Origin: Candidatus Melainabacteria bacterium | GTDB lineage: Bacteria > Cyanobacteriota > Vampirovibrionia > Obscuribacterales > Obscuribacteraceae | Assembly: GCA_003242885.1 (NCBI GenBank) | Contig: QKMZ01000015.1 | Coordinates: forward strand, 333,568 to 397,567 | Direction of reading: 5' to 3' | DNA: 64,000 nucleotides | Shown here: positions 1-9,300 of the stretch, piece by piece | Position numbering within the stretch: position 1 is the stretch's first letter | How the letters are laid out: the number at the start of each line of letters is the position of its first letter | The notes under the pieces: generated by a model | Database searches by the model: none | Told to the model about the DNA's origin: nothing | The model's input: only the letters and a program-made list of their open reading frames with translations | Program-made: the position numbers and the translations under genes

Positions 1-1
1 T

Positions 2-289
2 TCCAATCCTTCCGGTACAGTAACTGTGAAGGTCATTGAACAGGAAGATATGGTCGAGTTTCAAGTCATCGATCAAGGACGTGGAATAGCGCCGGATTTT
101 GTCGACAAGATTTTTGACCGGTTCAAACAGGTTGAACTGTCTGACTCTCGTGTGAAGGGCGGTACCGGGCTTGGTCTCGCCGTGTGCAAAATGCTTGTCG
201 AGGCGCATCGCGGGAGAATTTGGGTGACTAGTAAAGAAAATGTGGGAAGCACTTTTCACTTCACAATTCCGATTAACAGCGCTACATAG
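2..289 (+). CDS. Sensor histidine kinase, C-terminal ATPase part (partial)
   Basis: This is the C-terminal end of a gene that begins before the window; the reading frame is open from base 2. The visible part is the HATPase_c fold of a two-component sensor kinase: an N/G1-type box DQGRGI, an F-box region around KIFDRF, and the G2 box GGTGLGL, followed by the usual last strand (GSTFHFTIP). The family binds ATP here to phosphorylate a histidine on the preceding dimerisation domain, which is not in view. Its input domain and partner are unknown. The convergent response regulator downstream is a possible partner by position only. Confidence 0.9.
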   Translation, partial: SNPSGTVTVKVIEQEDMVEFQVIDQGRGIAPDFVDKIFDRFKQVELSDSRVKGGTGLGLAVCKMLVEAHRGRIWVTSKENVGSTFHFTIPINSAT

Positions 290-321
290 GCAGAAGTCTG
301 TTCAATAAATTTTTGATAGCA

Positions 322-350
322 AAAAATCACCGCTGGAACAGTGGCTTTTC
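322..350. terminator. Likely bidirectional terminator between convergent genes
   Basis: CCGCTG (330-335) pairs with CAGTGG (339-344) around a 3-base loop, with one G-U pair. The hairpin is flanked by an A-run before it and CTTTT after it, so it has a U-tract in both directions. It lies between the convergent histidine kinase end and the response regulator. Confidence 0.6.
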
Positions 351-379
351 ACTTGGGCTTGGTTGAACTTAAATGCTAC

Positions 380-1273
380 TTACTGCGCCACAATTGTCTG
401 TTGGTGTTGCACGACAGTACTTGTGTTCGGTGGGACTGCAAAATTAAGTGGGGATGGACTTGACTGTTCATTGGTTACCAAACCCATCTGTTGTTGGGCT
501 GCTTGTGTTTTTGTCGTTGGCCTTGCCATCTGTGACAAGCCCAGCCACGCTTCGCATTCCAATTCGGCTGACTGTAGTTGTTCTAAGCGCAAATAGCCTC
601 TTCTGAGTGCTTCCATGACGAGGCGGGTACGCGGATTGAAGACTTCCACTTCGTGGTTTTGTCTCAACTTCCAATGATCTCTTCTCAGAATTTTGAGTGC
701 AAGAGTGGCAAGCCTGTTTTGCACTCCGCGAACAGTCAATCCACTTCGTGCCGAAATCGCTCTATCGGTCAGACCCAACGCTATATCAATTAGAGTCTCT
801 CTCTCTGCGTCTGAGAGAAAGTCGCTTCGCTGCGTCGGACGAATCATTGAGGCGCGAACTGTGGGATCGGTGTACTGATGATTGTTGAGAAAAACTGCCA
901 TAATGGCGTAACGCAGCTTTTCATCACCTTCGGACTTTAGAACATATCCATATAGCGCGTGAGCTCCGGCGACACGTGTGATTTCACCAAGATAGCCATC
1001 GTTGTGAGTATGCACCCAAAACACAATCTTGGTTCTCTTTTCGATTTCCCAAATGTCTTTTGCTAGCGCGAGTCCACCTGCGCCATGCAAACTTACGTCG
1101 AGAATCACCATCTCTGGTCGGCAGCGTTTGAATGCTTCCAGACCGTCATTATTACTTTTGGCTTCGATGATGTTTACTTCTAAACTTCGCGGCAGCACCG
1201 ACATGATCATATCTATTGCATGTTTTCTCGCAAAAGGAATGCTGTCGATAACGAGCAACTGTACCATCGGCAA
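380..1273 (-). CDS. Response regulator, receiver plus LuxR-like HTH
   Basis: Two-component response regulator of 297 residues. Residues 1-125 are a receiver domain: the phospho-acceptor is probably Asp59 (VILDVS), with Lys113 (YVLKSE) as the conserved lysine; the first acidic patch is reduced to a single Asp10. Residues about 152-198 look like a LuxR/NarL-type helix-turn-helix (LSDAERETL, then an IA-rich helix and TVRGVQNRL-like recognition helix), so it probably regulates transcription. The last 90 residues are low-complexity and Gln/Ala-rich and match no domain I recognise. It is convergent with the upstream kinase and divergent from the 1.6 kb genes. Confidence 0.8.
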   Translation of the reverse strand: MPMVQLLVIDSIPFARKHAIDMIMSVLPRSLEVNIIEAKSNNDGLEAFKRCRPEMVILDVSLHGAGGLALAKDIWEIEKRTKIVFWVHTHNDGYLGEITRVAGAHALYGYVLKSEGDEKLRYAIMAVFLNNHQYTDPTVRASMIRPTQRSDFLSDAERETLIDIALGLTDRAISARSGLTVRGVQNRLATLALKILRRDHWKLRQNHEVEVFNPRTRLVMEALRRGYLRLEQLQSAELECEAWLGLSQMARPTTKTQAAQQQMGLVTNEQSSPSPLNFAVPPNTSTVVQHQQTIVAQ

Positions 1274-1448
1274 TTCTCCTCTGGCGGGACCGATGCGATG
1301 ATTGTCAGGATATAGAGTAAATAAGTCGTAAATCGAGTTGCACTTTTACGGTGGCACTTCGTCGAGGTGCAGATGTTTCACTCGCTGCGAACCTTTATAT
1401 ATCGAAAACCGAAGCGGTCATGGCGTCGTTTTGGACTTCCAGCCGCGA

Positions 1449-1482
1449 TTTACGACTTTGATACCTTTGGTTCCTAATATTG
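1449..1482 (+). promoter_or_regulatory. Shared upstream motif, copy A
   Basis: TTTACGACTTTG, then ATACC, then CCTAATATT at fixed spacing. The same arrangement occurs at 3199-3232 and 12048-12081, and in a shorter form on the minus strand at 11979-12007. The TAATAT part resembles a -10 element. It could be a promoter or an operator; this copy lies before the genes at 1632 and 1975. Confidence 0.55.
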
Positions 1483-1524
1483 CGTTTGTAATCGGCTGAC
1501 CAACACATCGCGATTGCATTTTTT

Positions 1525-1556
1525 CTTCTCCTTCTCCTTCTCCTTCTCCTTCTCCT
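1525..1556 (+). repeat. Hexamer tandem repeat (CTTCTC, about 5 units)
   Basis: CTTCTC is repeated about five times, with T-rich sequence on both sides. It sits about 75 bases before the start of the 90-residue ORF. Such tracts can change length by slippage, and this one could alter promoter spacing, but no such effect can be shown here. Confidence 0.8.
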
Positions 1557-1631
1557 TTATCTTTTTTCTAATTCTTCTAATTCTTTCGGTTTTACCTGGC
1601 ACTCAGTTTGAGTTGCCGCGAGGTTTTTATC

Positions 1632-1904
1632 ATGCAAAAAGTGTCTGACAAAAATTTTGGAAGTGGTGGTGGCACCTCTTCATATCAATCTCGAAATCAG
1701 TTAAGCAGTTTAGCTTTCATCAAAGAGGTTGAGTTTTCCATGCGCCAACGTCGAGCACATGCTGTCGCGAACTCTAGTCCTTCCTCATCACGGGACGATT
1801 TGAGTATTGAACTTACAGTTAATCATCGCTTGCTTGAAGTTATTGATGATTACTCGTTCTATGACTCGGTGCACCTCGCATCTCGTTACATGCTGAGTTC
1901 TTAA
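1632..1904 (+). CDS. Small hypothetical protein
   Basis: A 90-residue protein that I do not recognise. The ATG at 1632 is preferred over an upstream in-frame start at 1608 because GAGG precedes it at suitable spacing. It is Ser- and Arg-rich in the first half (QRRAHAVANSS), with a short hydrophobic/acidic C-terminus (LLEVIDDYSFYDS). There is no signal peptide or membrane segment. It lies 70 bases upstream of the EF-hand/LysM-like gene on the same strand and behind the shared motif at 1449, so it may belong to that transcription unit. It could be a small regulator or chaperone, or a chance frame. Confidence 0.5.
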   Translation: MQKVSDKNFGSGGGTSSYQSRNQLSSLAFIKEVEFSMRQRRAHAVANSSPSSSRDDLSIELTVNHRLLEVIDDYSFYDSVHLASRYMLSS

Positions 1905-1974
1905 CTCAGAACAGACGTGCAATCACAATCAAGCCTATTTCAACCCCTGTTCAATCTTTGAGGAGTTTTTCAGA

Positions 1975-3126
1975 ATGGACAATTCAGTTACTGACCAAGC
2001 ACCTCCAGTACAAGATGCTGTGCCCATGGGAAGCGGGCCCATACCCTCAGCGCAACTACTTGAAGAAATTAACAGCATACCGAGGATGACTTCTCAGGAA
2101 GCACAGCAGCTTGTTGAAAAATATGGTGAAGTGCCATTGATGATTGTGACGATGGACCGCGATTCAGACGGTAAGGTCGACACCGGTTCTGATTCTTTTC
2201 TGCACAAAGTAGGTGGGAGTGATGAACTGTTTGGCTCTGGAGACGCTGCTCAGCTACAATCTGTCAAAGACAATTCGGACAGCAATCTGGACCAGTTAAG
2301 CGCGTTTTTGTTTTCAAACTACACAAATGAAATTGACCGTTTTGACGGCAACAGTTTTGCTTTTAATTCTGATAGCAGAGTGGGAGATGGTGTCATTGGG
2401 CCTGCCGACTTTCAACGGATCATCGACACACCAGCAGCTACACAGCAATTCAGTGATGTGAACGACGTTTTTGATACTTTCGATAACCAATCTACTTGGG
2501 AGAGGGTGGTTGGTTCGGGAGCCATAAACCGTGATGGTTTGCAAAACATAGATGTTAGTACCTTAACGCCGGAAGAGCAGGATGCCGTGAAGTATCTCCA
2601 AGATAACTTTTCTGTCTTTGATAATGCCAACCCCATTGCCGATGGCTATATAGACATGGAAGATATCGAGCGTGTTCGCGTTGAATTGCGCCCGAAAACA
2701 TATGGTGGCAATGAGGAATATCACGACGGACAGCAAGTGGATACTAACGAAGTAATTGCCGATGCAACAGAGCAGTACGACGTAAAACGTAATGCTGAGA
2801 TTCAAGCTGCGCAGACGCAAGTAATGAATGATCGCCCTGTAACATTCTCTCCTGACGAAGTTTCGTTCAAAGTGCAGTCCGGAGATACGCTCTACGATTT
2901 GGTAAATACAGAAATTAGAGCAATAAATGCACTTGCTGGCCGAACAGTCATGGAGGAAGTGCCACCAGGAGCAGATATCTATAATCATCCACTCACACAT
3001 GATATTGCTCAAGCTAACGATATTACAGACTATGACTTGATCTTCCCGGATCAACCTGTCGTGATTAATAAAGCAATTCTAGATAAATACATCGACGGAC
3101 CAGCTCAATCGTTTGGTCCACGTTAG
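1975..3126 (+). CDS. EF-hand-like and LysM-like protein without signal peptide
   Basis: A 383-residue acidic protein. The ATG at 1975 follows GAGGAG closely (1960-1965), a strong ribosome binding site. Residues 61-69 (DRDSDGKVD) match a calcium-binding EF-hand/dockerin loop; two weaker Asp-rich loops lie around 133-146 (GDGVIGPADF) and 216-230 (ADGYIDMED). Residues about 296-368 start with FKVQSGDTLYDLV, a LysM-like peptidoglycan-binding opening, and end with a long, unusual LysM variant that resembles the C-terminus of the 1832-residue protein at 6380-11878. There is no signal peptide, so if it acts on the wall it must leave by another route. The next two genes on the same strand encode cell-wall hydrolase-like proteins. 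Confidence 0.7.
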   Translation: MDNSVTDQAPPVQDAVPMGSGPIPSAQLLEEINSIPRMTSQEAQQLVEKYGEVPLMIVTMDRDSDGKVDTGSDSFLHKVGGSDELFGSGDAAQLQSVKDNSDSNLDQLSAFLFSNYTNEIDRFDGNSFAFNSDSRVGDGVIGPADFQRIIDTPAATQQFSDVNDVFDTFDNQSTWERVVGSGAINRDGLQNIDVSTLTPEEQDAVKYLQDNFSVFDNANPIADGYIDMEDIERVRVELRPKTYGGNEEYHDGQQVDTNEVIADATEQYDVKRNAEIQAAQTQVMNDRPVTFSPDEVSFKVQSGDTLYDLVNTEIRAINALAGRTVMEEVPPGADIYNHPLTHDIAQANDITDYDLIFPDQPVVINKAILDKYIDGPAQSFGPR

Positions 3127-3198
3127 AACTTCAAAGTTTGTGAAAGGGGAAACGCAGTGCAGTATGTCCGCTTCGGCTGGATATGCTGCACAAGCGCT

Positions 3199-3232
3199 TT
3201 TACTACTTTGTTACCGTTCAAACCTAATATCT
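3199..3232 (+). promoter_or_regulatory. Shared upstream motif, copy B
   Basis: TTTACTACTTTG, TTACC and CCTAATATCT lie in the same order and spacing as copy A (1449) and copy C (12048). It sits 32 bases before the ATG of the lytic transglycosylase-like gene, which fits a promoter that ends near the start codon. Confidence 0.55.
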
Positions 3233-3263
3233 CTCTACTTAGTAAGAATGAGGCACCAAATAA

Positions 3264-4169
3264 ATGTCATTCGAATCACTAAATGGTTTGCGAGACTTGG
3301 GTCAACGAAATTCGGAAAGATCTCAAAATAGTATTCAGAATCAAGTTCAAATGCAGTTCGACGAAATTTCTAACCGTATTTATGCGCAGCATAGATCGAA
3401 TAACGCAAGTTGTGAAAATCTTCCAGTGCTAGATTTTTTGAATTGTCAAAGTAAGGATGGTCAAAGCCTTGAACCGCCGATGCCGCTGCCGATTGTTGAC
3501 AGGATACCGAGAATTCCTAAAGAGCAAATAGAAGGAAATCAGCGAGTAATTGAATCCTATTTCTCTCCTGACTCCGTGAGCAAAAAGCGTGATAGGAGTG
3601 GAAAGGCACAAAATCAAGACTTTGAAGGCTTCGTGAATAATCGTGGCAAGGGGAAGCCTAACGGTGAAGGTGCAGCAAAGCAAAACACTTCTGATCGTCC
3701 CAGTTTGCTTGATGAGCAAGATGAGCCGAACAAGGAGATTCCAGATAATCATGCTCCCTTGCGCTCCATGGGTGCAGCCATTGACCAATGGGACCCGCAG
3801 ATTGTCGAGGCTGCCGAGAAATGGGGCGTGCCTGCGACGCAGCTGAAGGCGATGGTCTGGATTGAGACTGGTGGTCTAGGTAATCCAGATGCAGTTCAAA
3901 ACAACGAAAAATATGGAAACACCTATGGTCTCACACAAATTAATCGCGGTATTTGGGAAGATACGGCCATCGCACTTGGATATGACCTGGATACAGTGGA
4001 AGGTCAGCTAGGAATGGGTGCTTATCTTCTACGGCAAGGTTATGAAACCAGAGGAACCTGGGACGGCGCAACCTCCTGGTATTTCAACCCGTCCGGTACT
4101 GGAGATTCCGAGAATGGCACCACCAATGCGCAGTACATCGCAAGGATGCATGAATTAATGGGCTATTAG
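3264..4169 (+). CDS. Lytic transglycosylase-like (SLT-fold) protein without signal peptide
   Basis: A 301-residue protein. Residues about 1-170 are polar and low-complexity. Residues 175-301 look like a goose-type/SLT lysozyme fold: VEAAEKWGVP, then the probable catalytic Glu201 in WIETGG, then YGLTQIN (221-227), the typical Y-G-L-x-Q-I/N motif, and a final aromatic helix. The family cleaves the MurNAc-GlcNAc bond of peptidoglycan. No signal peptide is present at the chosen start, which has GAGG about 10 bases upstream. The gene is flanked by the EF-hand/LysM-like gene and an NlpC/CHAP-like gene, suggesting that the three form a wall-acting set. The catalytic role is inferred from the motifs. 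Confidence 0.75.
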   Translation: MSFESLNGLRDLGQRNSERSQNSIQNQVQMQFDEISNRIYAQHRSNNASCENLPVLDFLNCQSKDGQSLEPPMPLPIVDRIPRIPKEQIEGNQRVIESYFSPDSVSKKRDRSGKAQNQDFEGFVNNRGKGKPNGEGAAKQNTSDRPSLLDEQDEPNKEIPDNHAPLRSMGAAIDQWDPQIVEAAEKWGVPATQLKAMVWIETGGLGNPDAVQNNEKYGNTYGLTQINRGIWEDTAIALGYDLDTVEGQLGMGAYLLRQGYETRGTWDGATSWYFNPSGTGDSENGTTNAQYIARMHELMGY

Positions 4170-4180
4170 TGTTTGGTTTA

Positions 4181-4204
4181 CTGCTTTGCTCTTGTGCAAA
4201 GCAG
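4181..4204 (+). terminator. Perfect hairpin between two wall-hydrolase-like genes
   Basis: CTGCTTTGC pairs perfectly with GCAAAGCAG around a 6-base loop. No U-run follows, so it may act as a processing or attenuation hairpin rather than a full terminator before the gene at 4225. Confidence 0.4.
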
Positions 4205-4224
4205 ACTCAGCAAGGTGACACGCA

Positions 4225-5586
4225 ATGAGCAGACATTCATTTCATCGAGATTTCGGTGGTAGTGATCGAACCGGTGGAGGAAACAACCGAGGGCACTTTG
4301 GAGGGACGGATTTTGGCACAGACTTTAGAGAGTTCCCACGAATTGCCGGAAAAATGGCCGGTCATGATAATTCAGGGCTGCCAAACTTTGATTTACAGCA
4401 CGATCGAGACAGAGATAGAAGAGGTAACTCCGGTCCAGATTCTGAGCATGAGCGTGTACGAGACCGCGAGAGAAAGCCAGACGGAGAGAACAGACGAGAC
4501 GGAGAGCCTGGAAAAGACAAGAACCTTTCTAAACATCAATCCGCTGGTGATGAACACAACTGGATTGACAAATTTTTGAAAGAACGGAATCGTGATCGAT
4601 TTCGAAGCAAGTTTTTGGAACTTTCCGAAAAGGCAAAAGAACGCAGACTTCAGCGCGAGATCAACGAATCATTAGCGGATCTTTGGACGGCGCTAGAACG
4701 CGGCTTGCCGCATGATTTTAATTCTCGTGAGCATAGTAAGCCTGCAGACAGATCGCACAGAAATTTGCATTCGTCAAAAGGCGGAGATTCTACAGAGGCA
4801 GGTCCGCGAAAACCGCCAGCTAATTCAGGAGCCGGTGGCGAATATGGTGGCTCATCTAACTATGGAGATGCCGACGACTATGGCGGAGGTGGTGACTATA
4901 GTGGCGCACCATCTGATACGTCGCCTGGTTATTCGAGCGCAGACGGTCGCGCAGCGGAATCCAGAGGAATTGCCTCTGTCGGCGATGTGTTTGGTGGTGT
5001 TGTAGATGGTATTAAAGCCAAAGCTAGTGATGTGGTTTCCTATCTCAGCGGATCGGTCAAAGACCTTCTGAATACTGCAGCGCGGTCAGTTGGACAGCCA
5101 ATGTGGGTCAATTCTCCTGTCGATGTTGCTGGCGGAGTCTACGGCTGTGCGGCATCTATTTCAGAGGTCTTGATCCAAGCTGGTGTGATTGAGAAAGGTG
5201 AGTACAATGCCTCCGTGTCAGGTTTAGAGTCCCTTCTAAGTACACCTGAAGGGCAACCTACGCCCGATGGAACAACCTATACTCCTCAGCTTGGAAAAGG
5301 TTGGGTGCGAGTCGATGGACCTGTTCCTGGAGCCGTGGTGTGCGGATATAGAGAGCCGCGACCTGCGTTTAATGGAGGCGCGCACATAGGCATCGTCGGT
5401 CCCGATGGAACAACGGTCTTTAACAACCATTCCGATAGTCGCGTTTTAGCAGAAGATCCTATTAGTGCCTTCAATTCTGGCGAATATCCACATGACGTGG
5501 CATATTATGTTCCTGCAGAGAGTTTGAAGAAACCATCAACTCCTTCGTCGAAAGTCGATGATGACGAAGCATCAGAGTTAACGTAG
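4225..5586 (+). CDS. Cysteine-peptidase-like (NlpC/P60 or CHAP type) wall protein
   Basis: A 453-residue protein with no signal peptide. Residues 1-110 are Gly-, Arg- and Asp-rich and disordered; 110-165 are strongly charged and helical; 200-235 are Gly/Tyr/Ser-rich. Residues about 290-432 look like a papain-fold wall peptidase: Cys308 in YGCAASISEVL at the start of a helix, His387 in GGAHIGIVG on a strand, and a polar residue region NNHSDS (400-405). The layout C...GxVVC...HIGIVG...VFNN fits NlpC/P60 or CHAP amidases, which cut peptidoglycan stem peptides. The substrate is not established. It follows the SLT-like gene on the same strand, so the pair could cut glycan and peptide respectively. 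Confidence 0.65.
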   Translation: MSRHSFHRDFGGSDRTGGGNNRGHFGGTDFGTDFREFPRIAGKMAGHDNSGLPNFDLQHDRDRDRRGNSGPDSEHERVRDRERKPDGENRRDGEPGKDKNLSKHQSAGDEHNWIDKFLKERNRDRFRSKFLELSEKAKERRLQREINESLADLWTALERGLPHDFNSREHSKPADRSHRNLHSSKGGDSTEAGPRKPPANSGAGGEYGGSSNYGDADDYGGGGDYSGAPSDTSPGYSSADGRAAESRGIASVGDVFGGVVDGIKAKASDVVSYLSGSVKDLLNTAARSVGQPMWVNSPVDVAGGVYGCAASISEVLIQAGVIEKGEYNASVSGLESLLSTPEGQPTPDGTTYTPQLGKGWVRVDGPVPGAVVCGYREPRPAFNGGAHIGIVGPDGTTVFNNHSDSRVLAEDPISAFNSGEYPHDVAYYVPAESLKKPSTPSSKVDDDEASELT

Positions 5587-5716
5587 CAAATTTATCTGAG
5601 TGAGATGGCTAGCGGACAGAGTATGATCTTTGTATGTCTGAAAACGCCAACTAGTAACCGTTTTGGCCCCTTGGTGTATACTGTAATGGTCTCCTTGAGC
5701 CGAAAGGGAATAGAGA

Positions 5717-5941
5717 ATGTCTGAGACAGAGAAACGCATTACGATCAATTCAGAAGTCTGCGGCGGACGCCCATGCATTCGCGGAATGAGAATTAGGGTA
5801 ACCGACATTCTCGATTTGTTTGCGAATGGTCTGAGTGCGCAAGAAATTTTGGATGAGATGCCGGATCTAGAAATGGAAGATCTTAAAGCTGCACTGAAGT
5901 ATGCCTCCCAGAAATTGGATCATCCAGTAATAGCTGCATGA
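5717..5941 (+). CDS. DUF433 antitoxin-like protein
   Basis: A 74-residue protein matching the DUF433 family: ITINSEVCGGRPCIRGMRI near the N-terminus, then a helix-turn-helix-like part with LSAQEILDEMP and LKAALKYAS. Members are usually antitoxins paired with a PIN-like DUF5615 protein, as here. A ribosome binding site (AAAGGGAA) precedes the ATG. The stop overlaps the start of the next gene by four bases (ATGA), the usual sign of translational coupling. A TATACT box about 45 bases upstream could be the -10 of their promoter. Confidence 0.88.
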   Translation: MSETEKRITINSEVCGGRPCIRGMRIRVTDILDLFANGLSAQEILDEMPDLEMEDLKAALKYASQKLDHPVIAA

Positions 5942-6276
5942 TTGTGTGGCTTGATGCGCAACTTGCGCCTGCGTTGGCGCCATGGTTGCAAGAAACGTTT
6001 AGTATTGAAGTGCATGCTTTGCGCGATTTAGGGCTTCGTGGTGCGGCAGATACAGCAATTTTTAACGCTGCCAGAAAAGCTGGAGCGGTCATAATGACAA
6101 AAGACATTGATTTTGTTGAACTCTACCATCAAAAGGGCTCGCCGCCGCAGATTCTCTGGCTGACGTGCGGCAACACTTCAAATCAATATTTACGAGGGAT
6201 TTTGCAGCAAGTCTTTCCAATGGCGCTTGAACTCTTGAATGCAGGCGAAGGACTCGTTGAAATTTCTGGGATGTGA
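5938..6276 (+). CDS. DUF5615 PIN-like toxin
   Basis: A 112-residue DUF5615 (PIN-like) protein. The pattern LDAQLAPALAPWL at the N-terminus, the DLGLRGAADTAIF stretch and IMTKDIDF in the centre are the family's conserved acidic positions (Asp5, Asp59-region, Asp at TKDID), which in PIN nucleases hold metal and cleave RNA. Its start codon overlaps the stop of the DUF433 gene. The pair is likely a toxin-antitoxin module. It sits between the hydrolase cluster and the 1832-residue gene and looks like an accessory insertion there. Toxicity and RNase activity are inferred from the family. Confidence 0.85.
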   Translation: MIVWLDAQLAPALAPWLQETFSIEVHALRDLGLRGAADTAIFNAARKAGAVIMTKDIDFVELYHQKGSPPQILWLTCGNTSNQYLRGILQQVFPMALELLNAGEGLVEISGM

Positions 6277-6308
6277 AGCAAAACCCACCCATTATGGCGT
6301 TTAGTTCA

Positions 6309-6324
6309 GACTCTGCTCAGAGTC
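6309..6324. terminator. Short hairpin between convergent genes
   Basis: GACTCT pairs with AGAGTC around a 4-base loop in the 103-base gap between the toxin gene and the convergent large gene. There is no clear U-tract, so this is a weak call. Confidence 0.3.
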
Positions 6325-6379
6325 GACTAACAAAAGGTTTGGTTCTTTCTTTCACGCAGTTAAATGAACTGTTGAGTTT

Positions 6380-9300
6380 TTAGTTACTGTCATTAATAAC
6401 TTCGACAGGAATGACGAATTGGTTGCCTGTGTAAATCAAATCAAGATCACCAATCTTGTTCGCTGTCTTCAACGCTACGATCATATCGTCATCATAAACT
6501 GCGTCGCCTGGTTCAATTGCCGCCTCTCCCATCGCTGCAGCAATATCGTTGCGAATGACGAACAGCGTGTCTCCTTCCGGTATTACAAAAGCGTAGCTGC
6601 CATCTTCTAGTCGATGTGCGATGCGTCCATTGATATTAACTTCTTCGCCTGTGAAGAATTTTTTGTCGTCTGATTTTGCGGTCTCTGAAGTTTCCGAAGT
6701 AGTTTCTTCCTGGTCTATAACTACATCTGCGTTTTCGCTGCTCTGATTCGTTTCTTCGCGGCGAGATAAGTTTTCCGCAGTGACAAGAGCAGTTGGTGTG
6801 GCAACTCTCGATGATCCTTTTGTTGTCGCGGCTCTCAGTACATATTTGCCCCAAGGGTAACGAACGCGCAATCCGCTGGTCGAATCCTTCGCTGTTGTTT
6901 CAGCTACGGTCGATTCCATGAGTGTCGATCTTGTCGAAGAAGATGCAGCGCGAGCTGCTTCAACTTGGTCGTAACTATCATCGGTAATCGGAAGCGGCTC
7001 CTCGGAACGCGCGATGTCTTCAACGACGATTGGAGGGTAGTCAGCGCGAGCTGCTTCAACTTGGTCGTAACTATCATCGGCAATCGGAAGCGGCTCCTCG
7101 GAACGCGCGATGTCTTCAACGACGATTGGAGGGTAGTCAGCGCGAGCGCCTTCAACTTGGTCGTAACTATCATCGGCAATCGGAAGCGGCTCCTCAAAAC
7201 GCGCAGTGTCGTCAAAGACAATTGGAGCAGAAGCTGCTCGTGCGGCTTCAACTTCATTATAGCTATCGTCGGCAAGCGGAAGCGGCTCCTCAAAACGCAC
7301 AGTGTCGTCAACGACTATTGGAGCCGCAGCGGCGCGAGCGGCTTCAAGATCGTCGTAGCTTCTGTCAGCGTTTGCGATTGAATCTTTAGGAGGAGCAACT
7401 TTGTCGACCACTGTCGGATAGGAAGCTGCGCGATTAGTTTCAATATTGTCATAGCTTCTATCAGCGATGACGATTGAATCATCAGTTCCTAAAGCTGGCT
7501 CATCAGGCGTGAAATTCGACCTTTTCCAAAGTCCATTATTTATGTCGTCCACGACTGAATTGGCTGGTTGTGTCTGGGTCGCAACGTTGTCGACGGTTCC
7601 TACTCCAGTTGCTGCTTCTGTGACGCTCGTAGGTAGCTCACTTGCTGCCTTTTTTGCTGCAACAACTCGTACTGCTTCCTCTCCCGCAGCGGCTGTCCTG
7701 GCTTCACCTTTTACAGCGGCAGCAAAGGCTGCAGCGCCTTCCGGCTCAGCGAGGACTTTAAGTATGTCGACTCTGTTTAAAACCGCGACTACAGCACCGC
7801 TCACAGCGTTGTCATCAAACTCGCTCAAGTCGTAATCGTCGCCTTCGAATGTCGCAGCAACCAAATTTTTATATGCAGCACCCACACCTGCTGTGACTCC
7901 TATGTCCAGACCAAGTTTCGCTGGGACTGCGAGCGAGGTTCCACCAGTTGCGACAGATGCTGCGGCGGCAATGACCATAATGGAAATGTTGAACGCTTGC
8001 TCTTTTGCTTCGTTTTGTGACTCTACATGATTGTTGGTGGCTTCAATAAAGTTTTCGATATCAGCTGCAAACTGAAGCTCCAATTCTTCGCGGTTTTCAC
8101 CAGAGGCAGTTTGAAGCGCAACTGCAGTTGGAAACAGTTGAAGCGCGCTGGCATCCATGCCTTGTTTGGTCCAGTCCCAAACGCGCATCACCGCACCATC
8201 AACGACGCTATTGTGTCCGTGTGCTTCCTCGAGCGCGCGCATGGCAGTCATTACTGGCGAAAGTTGAACGCCCTGCAACGCACCCTCAATCTTTACTGTT
8301 TCAGCTCCCGTCGCCTTGGACATCACATCGTCGACAATCAGCCCTCCATAACGGACAAAGTATTCATCTGCAAGCTGCGTTTTTTCTTCCGGAGATAGAT
8401 TATCCAGCGACTGCAACAACTCGTCTTGCGTGAAGTTTGAGTCCACTACAAAGCTGCGAACTTGATCAACCGCATCAAATTCTCCATTTGCAATTATGTT
8501 GAATTCAACGTCTCTCAATTCTCCATCGCTGAAGACAGAGTCTCGCATGTCAGTGTATGCGGGGTCATCACTGAGAAGTTGTTCTCTTTCTTCCGGTGTG
8601 ATATGCGCGAGCTGTTCTAGCCGTTCTGTCTCGCTATTCGTTAGCATTAGTTTTTTTTCGATGGAAAGATGCCCCTCTTCAAATAAAGAGCCAGTCCAAT
8701 CTTCCAAACCGAAAAAGTCCAGGTTGACCGATTCGTGATTAATGCGTGCAGCGTTTGCACCGGGCAGCAATAGCTCATCGTTGATCGCCTGATTTACCGC
8801 ACGATGCAACGCAAGGTTCAGCGATTGTGCAGTTTGCTCCAAACCAACCTGGTTAAGTCCTTCTGCTTCATAATTTGGATTTGCTGCTGCTTCACTGCTG
8901 GCATTGAGCAACTCGTCTTTCAGCTCTGGGTGTTCTGTAAGGAGATTTTCCGTGTCGGCGATTGTCTGTGATGCAGGTGCATTGCGAATCGAATCCAACA
9001 GGACCTGGTCAATCATTTTCTCCTGCCCGTCTTGCGCTAGGGCTGGCTGCTGGTCCTCTACGGATTCACCAATACGAGACAAAATTCTGTTAGCCATTGT
9101 TCTTTGTGCAGGATTACCATCAGCGAGATCGCCCATTGTTGTATTTAGTCGATCATTCACCATGGCTTTAAATTCAGGATTTGAACGATACGCTTCCTTC
9201 TCATCGTCGGTCATGTAAATGAGCGCGTTGATTGCGGCTTCCGGCGTTGGGTTGCCTGAGAGTACAGCATCGAGGCTACGACGACCGACTTCATCGGCTT

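Larger units (their letters stand above)
1274..1631. other. Long intergenic region without a gene
   Basis: About 360 bases separate the divergent response regulator from the small gene at 1632. I see no credible coding frame. It contains the conserved upstream motif (1449-1482) and a pyrimidine hexamer repeat (1525-1556), both listed separately, and an imperfect hairpin (GCACTTC/GAGGTGC) near 1352-1368. Confidence 0.6.

Noticed and set aside
2563..3054. 163-residue minus-strand frame inside the EF-hand/LysM-like gene
   Set aside because: Cys/Ile-rich composition without domain or start signal; opposite strand of a well-supported gene.
3113..3331. 72-residue frame between the EF-hand/LysM-like gene and the SLT-like gene
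   Set aside because: Overlaps the shared upstream motif and the next gene's start in another frame; no start signal.
6940..7500. Regular 96-bp repeats as a CRISPR-like array
   Set aside because: The repeats are in frame inside a long coding region, have no unique spacers and no cas genes nearby.
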